Assembly: GCA_002450895.1 (NCBI GenBank)
Contig: DKAR01000162.1
Span: 1 to 17,165, forward strand
Direction of reading: 5' to 3'
DNA length: 17,165 bases
Source: Proteobacteria bacterium UBA6921
GTDB taxonomy: Bacteria; Pseudomonadota; Gammaproteobacteria; SG8-11
In this document: positions 1-6,999 of the stretch, piece after piece
Position numbering within the stretch: the stretch's first letter is position 1
Layout of the letters: the number at the start of each line of letters is the position of its first letter
Position numbers and translations under genes: made by a program
The notes under the pieces: model-generated
What the model was told of the DNA's origin: nothing
Database searches by the model: none
What the model saw: the letters and a program-made list of their open reading frames with translations, nothing else

Positions 1-1121
1 GTGTGCTGGTTGAATCCCATGGTCCAGAACGACACGATTTTTACTTTTGGATCGGCATACAGTTCTGCGAGCGCCTGCAGGTCGGACTTCGGCACGCCGG
101 AAATCTCGTGCGCCTTGTCGAGCGTGTAGTCGGCCACGAACTTGGCATAGTCCTCGAAGCTGATCGGCTGTGATCCGTTAGGATCATTGGCGTTCTTGGC
201 CGCCTGTTCTTTCGGGTGAGTGGGTCGCAAACCGTAGCCGATGTCGGTATTGCCACGCCGGAAATTGACGTGGTTCTTCACGAACTCTTCATTCACGCGC
301 CCGGATTGAATGATGTAGTTGGCGATGTAGTTGAGGATCGCGAGGTCGGTCTGCGGCTTGAACAGCATGCCGACATCCGCAAGATCGAAGCAGCGATGTG
401 TGAAGGTCGAAAGCACCGCCACTTTGACGTGCGGCGCGGACAGGCGACGGTCGGTCACGCGCGTCCACAAAATGGGATGCATCTCCGCCATGTTCGATCC
501 CCACAGCACAAACGCATCGGCGTGTTCGATGTCGTCGTAGCAGCCCATCGGCTCATCGATTCCGAACGTGCGCATGAACGCGGCAACCGCCGAGGCCATG
601 CAGTGGCGAGCATTCGGATCGATGTTGTTGGAGCGCAACCCGGCCTTCATGAATTTAACGGCGGCGTAACCTTCGTAGATCGTCCACTGGCCGGAACCGA
701 ACATGCCGACAGATGTCGGGCCCTTTGCCTTGAGCGCAGCTTTGTATTTTTCCGCCATGATGTCGAACGCCTCATCCCACGACACCGGCGTGAAGTCACC
801 GTCCTTCGCAAACTTACCTTCCTTCATTCGTAGCAGCGGCGTGGTGAGCCGGTCGGCCCCGTACATGATCTTGGAAAGTGAATATCCCTTCACACAGTTG
901 ATGCCGCGATTGACCGGCGATTCGGGATCCGCCTGGGTTGCAACCACGCGTCCGTCCTGGGTTCCGACCAGTACGGAACAGCCCACGCCACAAAATCGGC
1001 ATGGGGCCTTGTCCCAACGTACGGTGCTCGCCACCGCACCGGTAGCGGCCGAAGCAGGCGCTGCAATACCCAAACCGGACGAAGCGCCGGCAATGAGAAA
1101 TTCACGACGAGTCAATTTCAT
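1..1121 (-). CDS. napA: Periplasmic nitrate reductase catalytic subunit NapA (N-terminal part)
   Basis: Catalytic molybdoenzyme of the periplasmic nitrate reductase, which reduces nitrate to nitrite with electrons passed on through NapB/NapC-type cytochromes. I translated the minus strand from the ATG at 1121 and it stays open for 373 codons to the left edge, a little under half of the roughly 830 residues usual for NapA. It opens with a twin-arginine leader (TRREFLIAG near residues 4-12), so it should be exported folded by Tat. The 4Fe-4S cysteines are Cys41, Cys44, Cys48 (CRFCGVGC) and Cys76. Cys174 in NARHCMAS is the expected molybdenum ligand. Other NapA hallmarks are WDKAPCRFCG, GMFGSGQWTI, NNIDPNARHCMA and DEPMGCYDDIE. 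No napD, napE or napF lies upstream: the next gene is a divergent small ORF, so napA appears to be first in its transcript. No strong Shine-Dalgarno is seen before the ATG. Confidence 0.96.
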   Translation of the reverse strand, partial: MKLTRREFLIAGASSGLGIAAPASAATGAVASTVRWDKAPCRFCGVGCSVLVGTQDGRVVATQADPESPVNRGINCVKGYSLSKIMYGADRLTTPLLRMKEGKFAKDGDFTPVSWDEAFDIMAEKYKAALKAKGPTSVGMFGSGQWTIYEGYAAVKFMKAGLRSNNIDPNARHCMASAVAAFMRTFGIDEPMGCYDDIEHADAFVLWGSNMAEMHPILWTRVTDRRLSAPHVKVAVLSTFTHRCFDLADVGMLFKPQTDLAILNYIANYIIQSGRVNEEFVKNHVNFRRGNTDIGYGLRPTHPKEQAAKNANDPNGSQPISFEDYAKFVADYTLDKAHEISGVPKSDLQALAELYADPKVKIVSFWTMGFNQH

Positions 1122-1532
1122 CAGGAGATCCACAAGAGGTGTGCCGAAAAGCTTCCTGCACTATTGACGGCACGGCAATGCAGAAATTTATATCGCCCGT
1201 GCAGGCTGGTTTTATCCCCTGCGTGCAATCTCAATATCAATCGCGAAATGCGGGCTTCGGCATGGCGCCGTGCAGTGGGTACACCCAGTCAAACTTTCGA
1301 GGAATCTCACCGAGCCTTCCGCAGATGCACGACGAGCGCGATCCGGCAGCCGACCGGTCGGGCCATGTGTGAAATATTCCCATCTTGCCCCCCCACTGAA
1401 GCAATCGCTCGCTCATTGGTGAGTAATGGGCATAGATCATGTGATTAGTTGGCTTTGGGGCGGCGACCGATTGATGTGTAATTGCTTCGTCAACTGAATA
1501 TTTATTTTCAACCGGCGACGGAGGAACAAGCG
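1122..1532. other. Intergenic region between napA and a divergent small gene
   Basis: About 410 bp with no convincing gene. It must hold the napA promoter on the minus strand and that of the small gene on the plus strand. On the minus strand a TATAAA hexamer (plus positions 1187-1192) sits about 65 bp before the napA start and could be a -10 box, but no good -35 lies at the right distance. A TTGAT half-site on the minus strand near 1237-1243 resembles half an FNR box, but the other half does not match, so I do not call an FNR site. ORFs crossing here on either strand have no recognisable motifs. Confidence 0.5.
1471..1500 (+). promoter_or_regulatory. Possible sigma70-type promoter for the small gene at 1533
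   Basis: TTGATG at 1471-1476 and TGAATA at 1495-1500 are separated by 18 bp, and the gene's ATG follows 32 bp after the second box. The fit to the -35 (TTGACA) and -10 (TATAAT) consensus is only moderate. The call rests mainly on position just upstream of a well-placed ribosome binding site. Confidence 0.25.
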
Positions 1533-1868
1533 ATGCGAATCTTATTGGGCGAGCTGCACCATTTCCTGTTGGACCAGTTTGGAACTTCCCGAGGCAGCGC
1601 GTTTGCAGTTCGCCGAATGGCCGCCCGCGAAAAGAAACTGGCCGCACAGGAATCGAGGGCACGGGCGTCGCGAAATCGCACACGATCCCAAGTTGACCTT
1701 CACGCCGCGCCGTCGGGCTTTTTGCGCACAATCAAGACTTTGTTCAGCCCCAAAAAAGAAGACCTGAATCTGTGCGAGGATCTTCTTGTAAACAGCGAAA
1801 CCGGTGATGTGTTGAAGTACGACGTACAGAACCATGGTCTGGTCGCAGTCGCGCGACTGAATCGATAA
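1533..1868 (+). CDS. Small hypothetical protein, 111 residues
   Basis: I do not recognise the family. The reading frame is also open from an ATG at 1482, but the ATG at 1533 is preceded at a spacing of 8 by GGAGG (1520-1524), so I chose it. The product is basic and probably cytoplasmic: no signal peptide or membrane segment. Residues about 28-55 are rich in Arg, Ala and Lys and could form a charged helix. The C-terminal third, containing LLVNSETGDVLKYDV, looks like a small beta-structured segment. It is divergent from napA and convergent with the aminotransferase gene, so context gives no function. The good RBS favours a real gene, but with no homology seen the call is moderate. Confidence 0.6.
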   Translation: MRILLGELHHFLLDQFGTSRGSAFAVRRMAAREKKLAAQESRARASRNRTRSQVDLHAAPSGFLRTIKTLFSPKKEDLNLCEDLLVNSETGDVLKYDVQNHGLVAVARLNR

Positions 1869-2057
1869 ATAGCATCAATTACTTTTTGTTGCCATCATGA
1901 CCACGCGACCACCGCCGACGACGGAAGCGGCAAACACGCAGGAGCATTTTTCAGCCGAGGTGGGCGGGCAGAACACTCCAGAAGGTTCCGGGTTCGCGCA
2001 ATCGAGTGAGTGACCGTCGTCTCTTGGAGTGCGCCACCTGGGGAATTTCAGGCAGGC

Positions 2058-3221
2058 CTAGACTGAATTGCTCAGTATTTGAGTCAACGCATCGACGAGC
2101 GTTTTCATATCCCCTTCCGTGTTGTAGGCCTGATAGGAGACACGGACGAATTTCTGCTGATTCCACTCAATCAAGGGCACTTCGATTTTGAAGTCCGAAT
2201 ACAATCGCGTTCGGAGCTGCGCCAAATCCACCGCCGGAAGTCGTATCGCGGCCATCTGACTGAACCATTCTTCCGAATCAGGGCAAATGGATTGCAGTCC
2301 GGTCATTGCATTGATCTGCCGGCGCGTTTCGGATGCGAGCTGGTGCGACCGCGCACGCACTTCGTCCCAGCGATGCACCTTTTGAAATTCGATCGCCGCG
2401 GGAACCGCGAGAAATGCACTGATGTCGCGCGTGCCCTGCCATTCGTGATAACGGATAAATGCTGTGTTACCGCGATCCATTGCGGGCGGAAGTTCCTTGT
2501 CGCCCCATCCCCAACTGATGACCAGCGGCTCGAGCCAGTCCTGTTGCGCGCGGCGCGCGTACAGAAATGCCGCACCCTTGGGCGCGGACAACCACTTGTG
2601 ACAGGCACCGGTGTAAAAATCGCAATCGAGGTCATGAATGTTCAGCGGCACATGGCCGGGCACATGTGCGCCGTCGATGATCGTGAGAATGCCGCGCGCT
2701 CGCGCGCGCCGGCAGATTTCCTTCACCGGAAATATTAATGCCGTCGGGCTGGTGAGATGACTTAGGGAAATGATTCGGGTTCGTTCCGTTACTCCAGACC
2801 AGAATTGCTCCACAAAGGCTTCTGGCGTGGTGACCGGCAACGAAATCGGTTGGTAGATAATCCTGGCACCTGCTTTCTTCGTCAGCATCTGCCAGGTGCG
2901 ATTGATCGCGCCGTATTCGTGATCCGACGAGAGAATTTCATCTCCCGGTTTCAGTGCGATGCTGCGTGCGACAATGTTTACCGCGTAGGTCGGATTCGGC
3001 GTGTAGATTATTTCATCTGCATCAGCCCCGACGAACTCAGCCAGCTTGGCCCGCGCGCCTGCCAACAGATCCGTCGCGCGGCGCGACAAGAATTCGACCG
3101 GCTGCCGCTCCATTTCAAGCTGCAGGCGCTGATATTCGCGGAATACCGGCTCGGGACAGGCACCGAATGAACCGTGGTTCAGAAACGTAATTTCCGGATC
3201 AAGTAAATAGAACTCTTTCAT
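2058..3221 (-). CDS. PLP-dependent class V aminotransferase / isopenicillin-N-epimerase-like enzyme
   Basis: A 387-residue fold-type I PLP enzyme of the class V (NifS/CsdA/isopenicillin N epimerase) superfamily. The cofactor lysine is Lys209 in GACHKWLSAPKG, the pyridine-nitrogen aspartate is Asp183 in IIDGAH, and the N-terminus carries FLNHGSFGACP, typical of the epimerase-like branch. No Cys-containing loop of the cysteine desulfurase type is obvious near the C-terminus, which argues against a true NifS/IscS. The frame is open upstream to 3347, but that extension (rich in Arg, Thr and Pro) does not resemble the family and MKEFYLLDP is a typical start, so I placed the start at 3221; no strong RBS is visible. 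The substrate is unknown. Relatives include isopenicillin N epimerase and the C-S lyase EgtE of ergothioneine synthesis, but neither pathway has a partner here. It is divergent from the cupin gene with 220 bp between them, so shared regulation is possible. Confidence 0.88.
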   Translation of the reverse strand: MKEFYLLDPEITFLNHGSFGACPEPVFREYQRLQLEMERQPVEFLSRRATDLLAGARAKLAEFVGADADEIIYTPNPTYAVNIVARSIALKPGDEILSSDHEYGAINRTWQMLTKKAGARIIYQPISLPVTTPEAFVEQFWSGVTERTRIISLSHLTSPTALIFPVKEICRRARARGILTIIDGAHVPGHVPLNIHDLDCDFYTGACHKWLSAPKGAAFLYARRAQQDWLEPLVISWGWGDKELPPAMDRGNTAFIRYHEWQGTRDISAFLAVPAAIEFQKVHRWDEVRARSHQLASETRRQINAMTGLQSICPDSEEWFSQMAAIRLPAVDLAQLRTRLYSDFKIEVPLIEWNQQKFVRVSYQAYNTEGDMKTLVDALTQILSNSV

Positions 3222-3441
3222 CGGTGTTAGTCCATCTGACGCAACGCGGTTGCCGAAAACTGAACCACGATGCGTGGGGCGTCGTCTAGTCTTTGTTGAA
3301 AATCGATGGGGATCGCCTGGCAAATTGGACAATGTATCCATTTGCACGAAGCCCTCCTAATATGAACAACTCCGGCGTTGCCACTATTTCTGAACCGGCT
3401 CGGCTAAAAAAACTAAATTCCAACTGTTGACGGAGGCACCC

Positions 3442-3960
3442 ATGGCAAAACAGATAATCAATATCACCGACGTCGAGGCGGAAGCCCGTGCGCCTGCTTT
3501 CACTCCACCGCCCAACGTTGCTGAGCGCTATGACGCCAAGATGGCCTACATCAGCCGTCACATCGGCGCTCAAAAACTTGGCTACAACATTACCGTCGTG
3601 CCTCCCGGCAAGAGTGCGTTTCCGGCACACAATCATCGCGTAAACGAGGAGATGGCCTTCGTGCTTCAGGGCTCAGGCGAGATCCGAATTGGCTCGACGA
3701 CCCATCCGATTCGTACCGGCGACTTTATTGCACTGCCGCCGGGCGACAAGGAAACCGCCCACAAGATAACGAATACCGGTACGGAGGAACTTCGCTATCT
3801 TGCGGTCAGCACCAAGATGTCGCCGGAACTCGTTGACTATCCGGATTCTGGAAAATTCGGCGTCCTTGCCGAGTTGCCGCCGGGATCAGATGGCAAGCCG
3901 CAGCGATTCGTCTATGTGGGTCGGGAAGGTCAATCTGTCGATTACTGGGACGGCGAATAG
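3442..3960 (+). CDS. Single-domain cupin protein
   Basis: A 172-residue cytoplasmic protein with one cupin barrel (about residues 45-125). Cupin motif 1 is clear: PAHNHRVNEEMAFVLQG gives the metal ligands His63, His65 and Glu69 or Glu70. Motif 2, GDFIALPPGDKETAHKITN, supplies His107. It can therefore bind a divalent metal, and could be a small-molecule isomerase or dioxygenase or a sugar-binding sensor; sequence alone does not decide. The ATG at 3442 is preceded by GGAGG at 3432-3436, which fixes the start; an in-frame TTG at 3427 lies before that RBS. The C-terminal 45 residues (YPDSGKFGV onward) form a tail with a second short conserved-looking block ending in YWDGE. It is divergent from the aminotransferase and followed by a terminator-like hairpin before the acyltransferase. 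Confidence 0.85.
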   Translation: MAKQIINITDVEAEARAPAFTPPPNVAERYDAKMAYISRHIGAQKLGYNITVVPPGKSAFPAHNHRVNEEMAFVLQGSGEIRIGSTTHPIRTGDFIALPPGDKETAHKITNTGTEELRYLAVSTKMSPELVDYPDSGKFGVLAELPPGSDGKPQRFVYVGREGQSVDYWDGE

Positions 3961-4084
3961 CGGCGAGCAGACTTACGGTTCGGTTGTTCTGATCTGTCGA
4001 TCCGTATTTTTTGTGGCTGGCTGAATTGCCTGCGCCGCGGGGGTACGTAATACTCTCTCCGCGCCCTCGAGTGACCGGTGGCGC

Positions 4085-4124
4085 CACTGCCGCAGTGTCC
4101 CCTCCGGACGCAGTGCATGTTTTT
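4085..4124 (+). terminator. Terminator- or attenuator-like hairpin before the acyltransferase
   Basis: CACTGC at 4085-4090 pairs with GCAGTG at 4110-4115, with a shorter inner stem GTCC/GGAC, and the hairpin is followed closely by TTTTT at 4120-4124. It could end the cupin transcript. An alternative short hairpin (CACTG 4085-4089 with CAGTG 4093-4097) uses the same left arm, so the two structures exclude each other. The element ends just before the ATG at 4144 and supports that start over the in-frame ATG at 4078. Confidence 0.4.
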
Positions 4125-4143
4125 CGGGGAGTGGATTGACGTA

Positions 4144-5274
4144 ATGACCTCGCGCCAGGAAACCTCTCCGCATTCCATTGAAGGCATCCAATACCTGCGC
4201 GGCATTGCGGCGCTGATGGTGGTCTTCTTCCATTCGCGCTCATATTTCTCAGAGGTTCCCGCGTGGAGCCATGTCGGCGCGCGTGGCGTGGACATCTTTT
4301 TTGTCATCAGCGGATTTATTATGGCGTACACCACGCGCCATGCGGGCGCCTGGCCCGCTGTCAATGATGCGCTGGAATTCCTGACCAAGCGCATCATTCG
4401 AATCGTTCCCATGTACTGGATTGCGCTGCTGTGGACGTCACGTGCGTACTGGTTTCACTGGATTACCGGACCCACGCCCCTGTTCGACGCGGCATCGCTG
4501 ACACCGGAGATGAAATCCATTTTCATGGACTTTCTGTTCATTCCCCATCTCAGCATCGATGAAGACGAACAAGGCGAAGTCTTTCCGATCCTGATTCAGG
4601 GTTGGACTCTCAACTACGAAATGTTCTTTTATTTGCTATTTGGAGTTGCCCTGCTCCATGCGCGCTCACGATTGCTGACCAGCTCCGCGGTACTGGTCGT
4701 ACTTTTCATCATCGGAAAGACTTTCAAGTTTCACGACGTCCCTTCGCTGTTTTACACCTCGGGCAGCCTGATCCAGTTCGTCATCGGAATTGTGATTTAC
4801 GAGGTCTATATGAAGACGCGCACGATGACGATCTCTCCGCGCGCGGTCGTCGTATTTCTCGTATTTGGATCCATGCTGTTGTTCAGCGGGTCAAAAGTGA
4901 ATGACAAACTGGTGATGGGAATTGCAGCGGGGCTGATCGTGTGGGCGTCCATTCACGCGTTTACCCATCTGCGAGTGCGCAGTTTGCGCATCCTGGGCGA
5001 TGCCTCGTATGCGATCTACCTGTTTCATCCCGCCGCGTTCGAGGGCGTGCGGTTCTTCCTGCGACGGTGGATTCCCGATACCGCCGGAAGCTGGAGCGGC
5101 CCCGTGATCGTGGCCACCCAGGTGCTGGCTGGCACGGCTCTCGGGATCCTGCTCTATTATGGGGTTGAAAGACCCCTCCTGCGTAAACTGCGGGGGTACT
5201 CGGATCGCTGGTTTGCCTCACGCCGTACCCGTCCAACCACCGCCCAGCCCGCTCCGAATCCCACCACGTCTTAG
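4144..5274 (+). CDS. Membrane acyltransferase of the acyltransferase-3 (OafA/ExoZ-like) family
   Basis: A 376-residue polytopic inner-membrane protein of the acyltransferase-3 family, which transfers acetyl or similar groups to polysaccharides or other envelope molecules. The family's Arg-X10-His signature is present: Arg19 in YLRG and His30 in VVFFHSR. GVDIFFVISGFIM (about 48-60), RIIRIVPMYW and GWTLNYEMFFY follow; the last two match the ExoZ-like branch involved in exopolysaccharide modification. About ten hydrophobic segments run from residue 20 to 355, with a short cytoplasmic-type tail rich in Pro and Thr. The frame is open upstream to 4078, but that stretch contains a hairpin and the catalytic signature sits at the usual distance from the Met at 4144. 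GGGGAGTGG at 4126-4134 may serve as RBS. It lies 208 bp upstream of the glycosyltransferase on the same strand. Acylation of that enzyme's polymer is a reasonable inference, not shown. Confidence 0.88.
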   Translation: MTSRQETSPHSIEGIQYLRGIAALMVVFFHSRSYFSEVPAWSHVGARGVDIFFVISGFIMAYTTRHAGAWPAVNDALEFLTKRIIRIVPMYWIALLWTSRAYWFHWITGPTPLFDAASLTPEMKSIFMDFLFIPHLSIDEDEQGEVFPILIQGWTLNYEMFFYLLFGVALLHARSRLLTSSAVLVVLFIIGKTFKFHDVPSLFYTSGSLIQFVIGIVIYEVYMKTRTMTISPRAVVVFLVFGSMLLFSGSKVNDKLVMGIAAGLIVWASIHAFTHLRVRSLRILGDASYAIYLFHPAAFEGVRFFLRRWIPDTAGSWSGPVIVATQVLAGTALGILLYYGVERPLLRKLRGYSDRWFASRRTRPTTAQPAPNPTTS

Positions 5275-5386
5275 GTCACATCGGGCGACTGGTGACTGAA
5301 GTGAGACCATCCCCGCCGCGATCTCCCACATTCTCCGCGACTTGGGCATGTCAAGCATTTGTCTGGGGTAGCGCTCGTCGCGTTTT

Positions 5387-5423
5387 GGGTCTTTCACCCC
5401 GCCGGTAAAGCCCGGCCGAGGGG
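5387..5423 (+). promoter_or_regulatory. Structured leader with competing hairpins upstream of the glycosyltransferase
   Basis: Two hairpins share the same CCCC. One is GGGT (5387-5390), loop CTTTC, ACCC (5396-5399). The other is CCCC (5397-5400) plus GCCGG (5401-5405), loop TAAAGC, then CCGGC (5412-5416), a CGA bulge and GGGG (5420-5423). They cannot form together, a layout seen in RNA switches and attenuators. I could not match it to a known riboswitch, including the c-di-GMP GEMM classes. No T-run follows, so it is not an ordinary terminator. The rest of the 208 bp gap shows nothing I can name. Confidence 0.3.
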
Positions 5424-5482
5424 ACGATCTTCGCGCTTAAAACCATTTTCAAAACTTCAAATCAGTTATCGTTTTTCCCCAA

Positions 5483-6556
5483 ATGAGATCGAGTAGTATT
5501 TCTGACCGTGGAATCGATCACAAAAGTGTTATGTCGCGTCGTCTAACCGTCATCGTCCCTGCCTACAACGAATCCTCATCGATTACGGATACCATTCGAA
5601 GTATTCAGTCGCAAACCCGGGTTCCCGACGTCATTGTCGTTGTGGATGACTGCTCGACCGACGACACCTACGCAGTGGCCTCCGCAACTGGAGCGCACGT
5701 CATTCAACCCCCGCGAAACACAGGCTCCAAGGCCGGCGCGCAGAATTTCGCCTTGGCCACCGTCGAAACGGAATACTGCATGGCGATCGACGCGGACACC
5801 GTGCTGGAGCCCGACGCCATCGAAAAGCTGATGGCTGCGATGGACTCTGACAATGTCGCCGCCGCGTGCGGGTTTGTCTTGCCCCGACGGGTCCGGTCGC
5901 TCTGGGAACGCGGCAGATATATCGAATATCTTCTGGCATTTAGCTGGTACAAACCGATCCAGGACTATTACGAGAAGCCACTGATCTCGTCGGGCTGTTT
6001 CTCGCTCTACAGAACCGATCTGCTCCGAGGCGCGGGCGGCTGGTCGACGCGAACCATGGCCGAGGACATGGACCTGACCTGGACGTTCTATCAGCACGGG
6101 CATGCCGTACGATTCATTCCCGACGCGCTGTGCTACCCGATTGAGCCGCATAACTTTCACTTCATGCGCAAACAGTTGACCCGGTGGTCGCACGGATTCA
6201 TGCAAAATGTGGCGTTGCACTGGCGCAAGACGCTCGAAATCCCCTACTTGCGCAGCATCATTGCCGTCGCATTTTGGGATGCCATGATTGCCTCCATCGT
6301 GTACCTGTTCCTGATTCCCGTGCTGGCTGTGACCCTGCGCCAGCCGCTTTTTCTGCTGGCGTACCTGATTGATCTTCCAGCCGTCGTGGTACCGACCCTG
6401 TTTACCGGCGAGGGACGGCGCAACTGGCGTCGGGTTTTCGCCAGTCTGCCGGCATTTTTTGTACTTCGCACGGTCAACGGATTTTTTGTGCTGAATGCGG
6501 CGTGGAAGGAATTTATACTTAAGAAACCTCTAACGGTTTACGAGAAGGGACATTGA
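5483..6556 (+). CDS. Processive family-2 glycosyltransferase (polysaccharide synthase, PgaC/IcaA-like architecture)
   Basis: A 357-residue GT2 membrane synthase that would polymerise an activated sugar at the inner membrane and pass the chain outward. All processive GT2 signatures are intact: VIVPAYNE (23-30), VVDDCSTDD (Asp55/Asp56), DAD at 103-105, AEDMD (193-197) holding the catalytic base, and QLTRW (231-235). Hydrophobic segments at about 257-283, 287-307 and 318-338 follow the catalytic domain, as in poly-N-acetylglucosamine and hyaluronan synthases. The sugar cannot be read from sequence. The start is uncertain: neither the ATG at 5483 nor the in-frame ATG at 5531 (MSRRLTVIVPAYNE, a common way for this family to begin) has a Shine-Dalgarno. 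The next gene starts one base after the stop, and its RBS lies inside this gene's last codons, so the two are probably translationally coupled. Confidence 0.92.
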   Translation: MRSSSISDRGIDHKSVMSRRLTVIVPAYNESSSITDTIRSIQSQTRVPDVIVVVDDCSTDDTYAVASATGAHVIQPPRNTGSKAGAQNFALATVETEYCMAIDADTVLEPDAIEKLMAAMDSDNVAAACGFVLPRRVRSLWERGRYIEYLLAFSWYKPIQDYYEKPLISSGCFSLYRTDLLRGAGGWSTRTMAEDMDLTWTFYQHGHAVRFIPDALCYPIEPHNFHFMRKQLTRWSHGFMQNVALHWRKTLEIPYLRSIIAVAFWDAMIASIVYLFLIPVLAVTLRQPLFLLAYLIDLPAVVVPTLFTGEGRRNWRRVFASLPAFFVLRTVNGFFVLNAAWKEFILKKPLTVYEKGH

Positions 6557-6557
6557 T

Positions 6558-6947
6558 ATGACCGCGGGGATTCCGGGCACGGGGATCGGGGGAATTTTCT
6601 ACCTGATTAGCGCATTCGCGATGCCATTTGTCGAAATCATCAAAACTTTGCGCGGACGCAGTTCCATTCGACGCTGGATCGCCGTGGTACGACAACTGAC
6701 CATGGCGAGCGCGATCCTCGCCAGCATGTGGATGTTGGGCCTCGCGCTGGGTTATTTGCTTGAAACCCAGGCCACCTTCGACGTAGTTCGGGTCGTTCAA
6801 GGACATATCGCGGTTCATCTGCAGAACATTGCGAAAGTGAATATTTTCAATTGGGTCCCATTGTTGATGTCGACAACAACGCTGCTCATCGTCCTTTCCT
6901 TCACGCAAATGATGCGCGTGGTCTTTCGCCCTGAATCGAGCAACTGA
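6558..6947 (+). CDS. Small inner-membrane protein, likely partner of the glycosyltransferase
   Basis: A 129-residue protein with three predicted membrane segments (about 8-28, 48-68 and 97-120), separated by a basic loop (RGRSSIRRW, about 32-40) that suggests a cytoplasmic side by the positive-inside rule. I do not recognise a named family. It begins one base after the glycosyltransferase stop codon, with RBS AAGGGA at 6545-6550. That tight coupling, together with its size and place before a TPR-barrel exporter, matches the role of PgaD or IcaD, small accessory subunits required by their synthases. There is no visible sequence similarity to PgaD, and it has one more membrane segment than PgaD's usual two, so the role is inferred from context only. 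Confidence 0.8.
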   Translation: MTAGIPGTGIGGIFYLISAFAMPFVEIIKTLRGRSSIRRWIAVVRQLTMASAILASMWMLGLALGYLLETQATFDVVRVVQGHIAVHLQNIAKVNIFNWVPLLMSTTTLLIVLSFTQMMRVVFRPESSN

Positions 6948-6999
6948 TCTTCGCTCCGAAAATTTCGCCGTCCAGAGTGCGCGCCCTGCGAGGCACGCG

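Noticed and set aside
216..833. 205-codon ORF on the plus strand
   Set aside because: It is antisense to napA, which has conserved catalytic residues throughout; the ORF shows no motifs.
1230..1250. FNR-like box upstream of napA
   Set aside because: Only the TTGAT half matches; the second half-site does not fit and the distance to the candidate -10 is wrong.
1237..1731. 164-codon minus-strand ORF between napA and the small gene
   Set aside because: It overlaps the RBS-supported small gene and has no recognisable domain or good RBS.
1897..2013. 38-residue ORF (MTTRPPPTTEAANT...) on the plus strand
   Set aside because: Short, low complexity and no Shine-Dalgarno; cannot be told from chance.
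2079..2738. 219-codon plus-strand ORF
   Set aside because: Antisense shadow of the class V aminotransferase.
5379..5430. c-di-GMP (GEMM) riboswitch before the glycosyltransferase
   Set aside because: The conserved GEMM core segments are absent; only a generic structured leader can be supported.
5576..6220. 214-codon minus-strand ORF
   Set aside because: Antisense to the glycosyltransferase, whose motifs are all intact.
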